Source: JBBQWZ01 sp043788745
GTDB taxonomy: Bacteria > Acidobacteriota > Terriglobia > Bryobacterales > Bryobacteraceae
Assembly (NCBI GenBank): GCA_043788745.1
Contig: JAYVTO010000104.1
Location: 1-5,272, forward strand
Length of the DNA: 5,272 nucleotides
Reading direction: 5' to 3'
This document shows positions 5,103 through 5,272 of the stretch, one piece after another. The notes beneath the pieces are model-generated. The model was given only the letters and a program-made list of their open reading frames with translations, was not told the origin of the DNA and ran no database searches. Each line of letters begins with the position of its first letter. The first letter of the stretch is position 1. The translations under genes and the position numbers were made by a program.

Positions 5103-5272
5103 CTATCGGCAAACGCTACATTCACGGCAAGCCCTGAAATCATTCCAAGCGACATTCGCCGGCACGCCAACCACGGTGGTCAGCCAATGGAAGGTGGATT
5201 CGACAAGCACGCGCGAACGGATGGTCGCCTTCCATCGAAACCTGCAGTCGGCAGCCACAGGCAAGCTCACCA
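5103..5272 (+). pseudogene. Remnant of a CHAT (caspase-like) domain protein, running off the right edge
   Basis: Reading in the frame of 5143-5271, translation gives ATFAGTPTTVVSQWKVDS followed by TSTRERMVAFHRNLQSA. This closely resembles the conserved segment after the catalytic cysteine of CHAT peptidase domains, usually AG-x-PTTVVSQWKV followed by a FHRNL-like helix. The upstream part of the domain (catalytic His, LSACxT cysteine motif, GEGxxGM) is absent from this frame, although the frame stays open back to 5005. In another frame, 5103-5145 reads LSANATFTASPEIIP, which could be a decayed LSACET...GEGII with Cys replaced by Asn, a shortening of about 20 bases and a frameshift near 5145. 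No start codon or ribosome site fits an intact gene. Recognition of the CHAT segment rests on motif memory. I interpret it as a decayed fragment, but the 3' part may continue past the edge and could be translated. Confidence 0.5.

Overview
The window reads as ordinary chromosomal DNA from a GC-rich bacterium. I infer an Acidobacteriota relative, possibly Solibacter/Bryobacter-like. The grounds are the GC-rich codon use, the abundant small palindromes between genes, promoter -10 boxes sitting almost on top of start codons, a zinc-ribbon rhomboid and a CHAT-type remnant. This placement is inference; no rRNA or other marker gene is present.

Layout from left to right. Positions 1-225 hold no gene I can support, but carry two identical 30-bp palindrome-bearing repeats, a third hairpin and a G-rich tract, all just beyond the 3' end of acs. 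Positions 226-2163 (minus) encode a complete AMP-forming acetyl-CoA synthetase. A 240-bp divergent spacer follows, with a dyad and two candidate promoters. Positions 2404-3003 (plus) encode an unrecognised four-helix membrane protein. The convergent spacer 3004-3288 contains a perfect 14-bp inverted repeat and weaker hairpins related to the left-hand repeats. Positions 3289-4071 (minus) encode a class II (FucA/AraD-type) zinc aldolase with a C-terminal extension that looks like a microcompartment encapsulation peptide. An 87-bp divergent spacer leads to 4159-4962 (plus), a rhomboid protease with an N-terminal zinc ribbon. Beyond it, from about 5103 to the right edge, lies a degraded stretch of a CHAT (caspase-like) domain.

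The genes do not form one operon: they alternate in strand, with two divergent pairs and one convergent pair. Acs (acetate to acetyl-CoA) and the aldolase (cleavage of a sugar phosphate) both belong to carbon catabolism, but the sequence does not show a shared pathway. The most notable points are the putative encapsulation peptide on the aldolase, the repeated leaderless-type promoter layout, the dispersed palindrome family flanking gene 3' ends, and the CHAT remnant.
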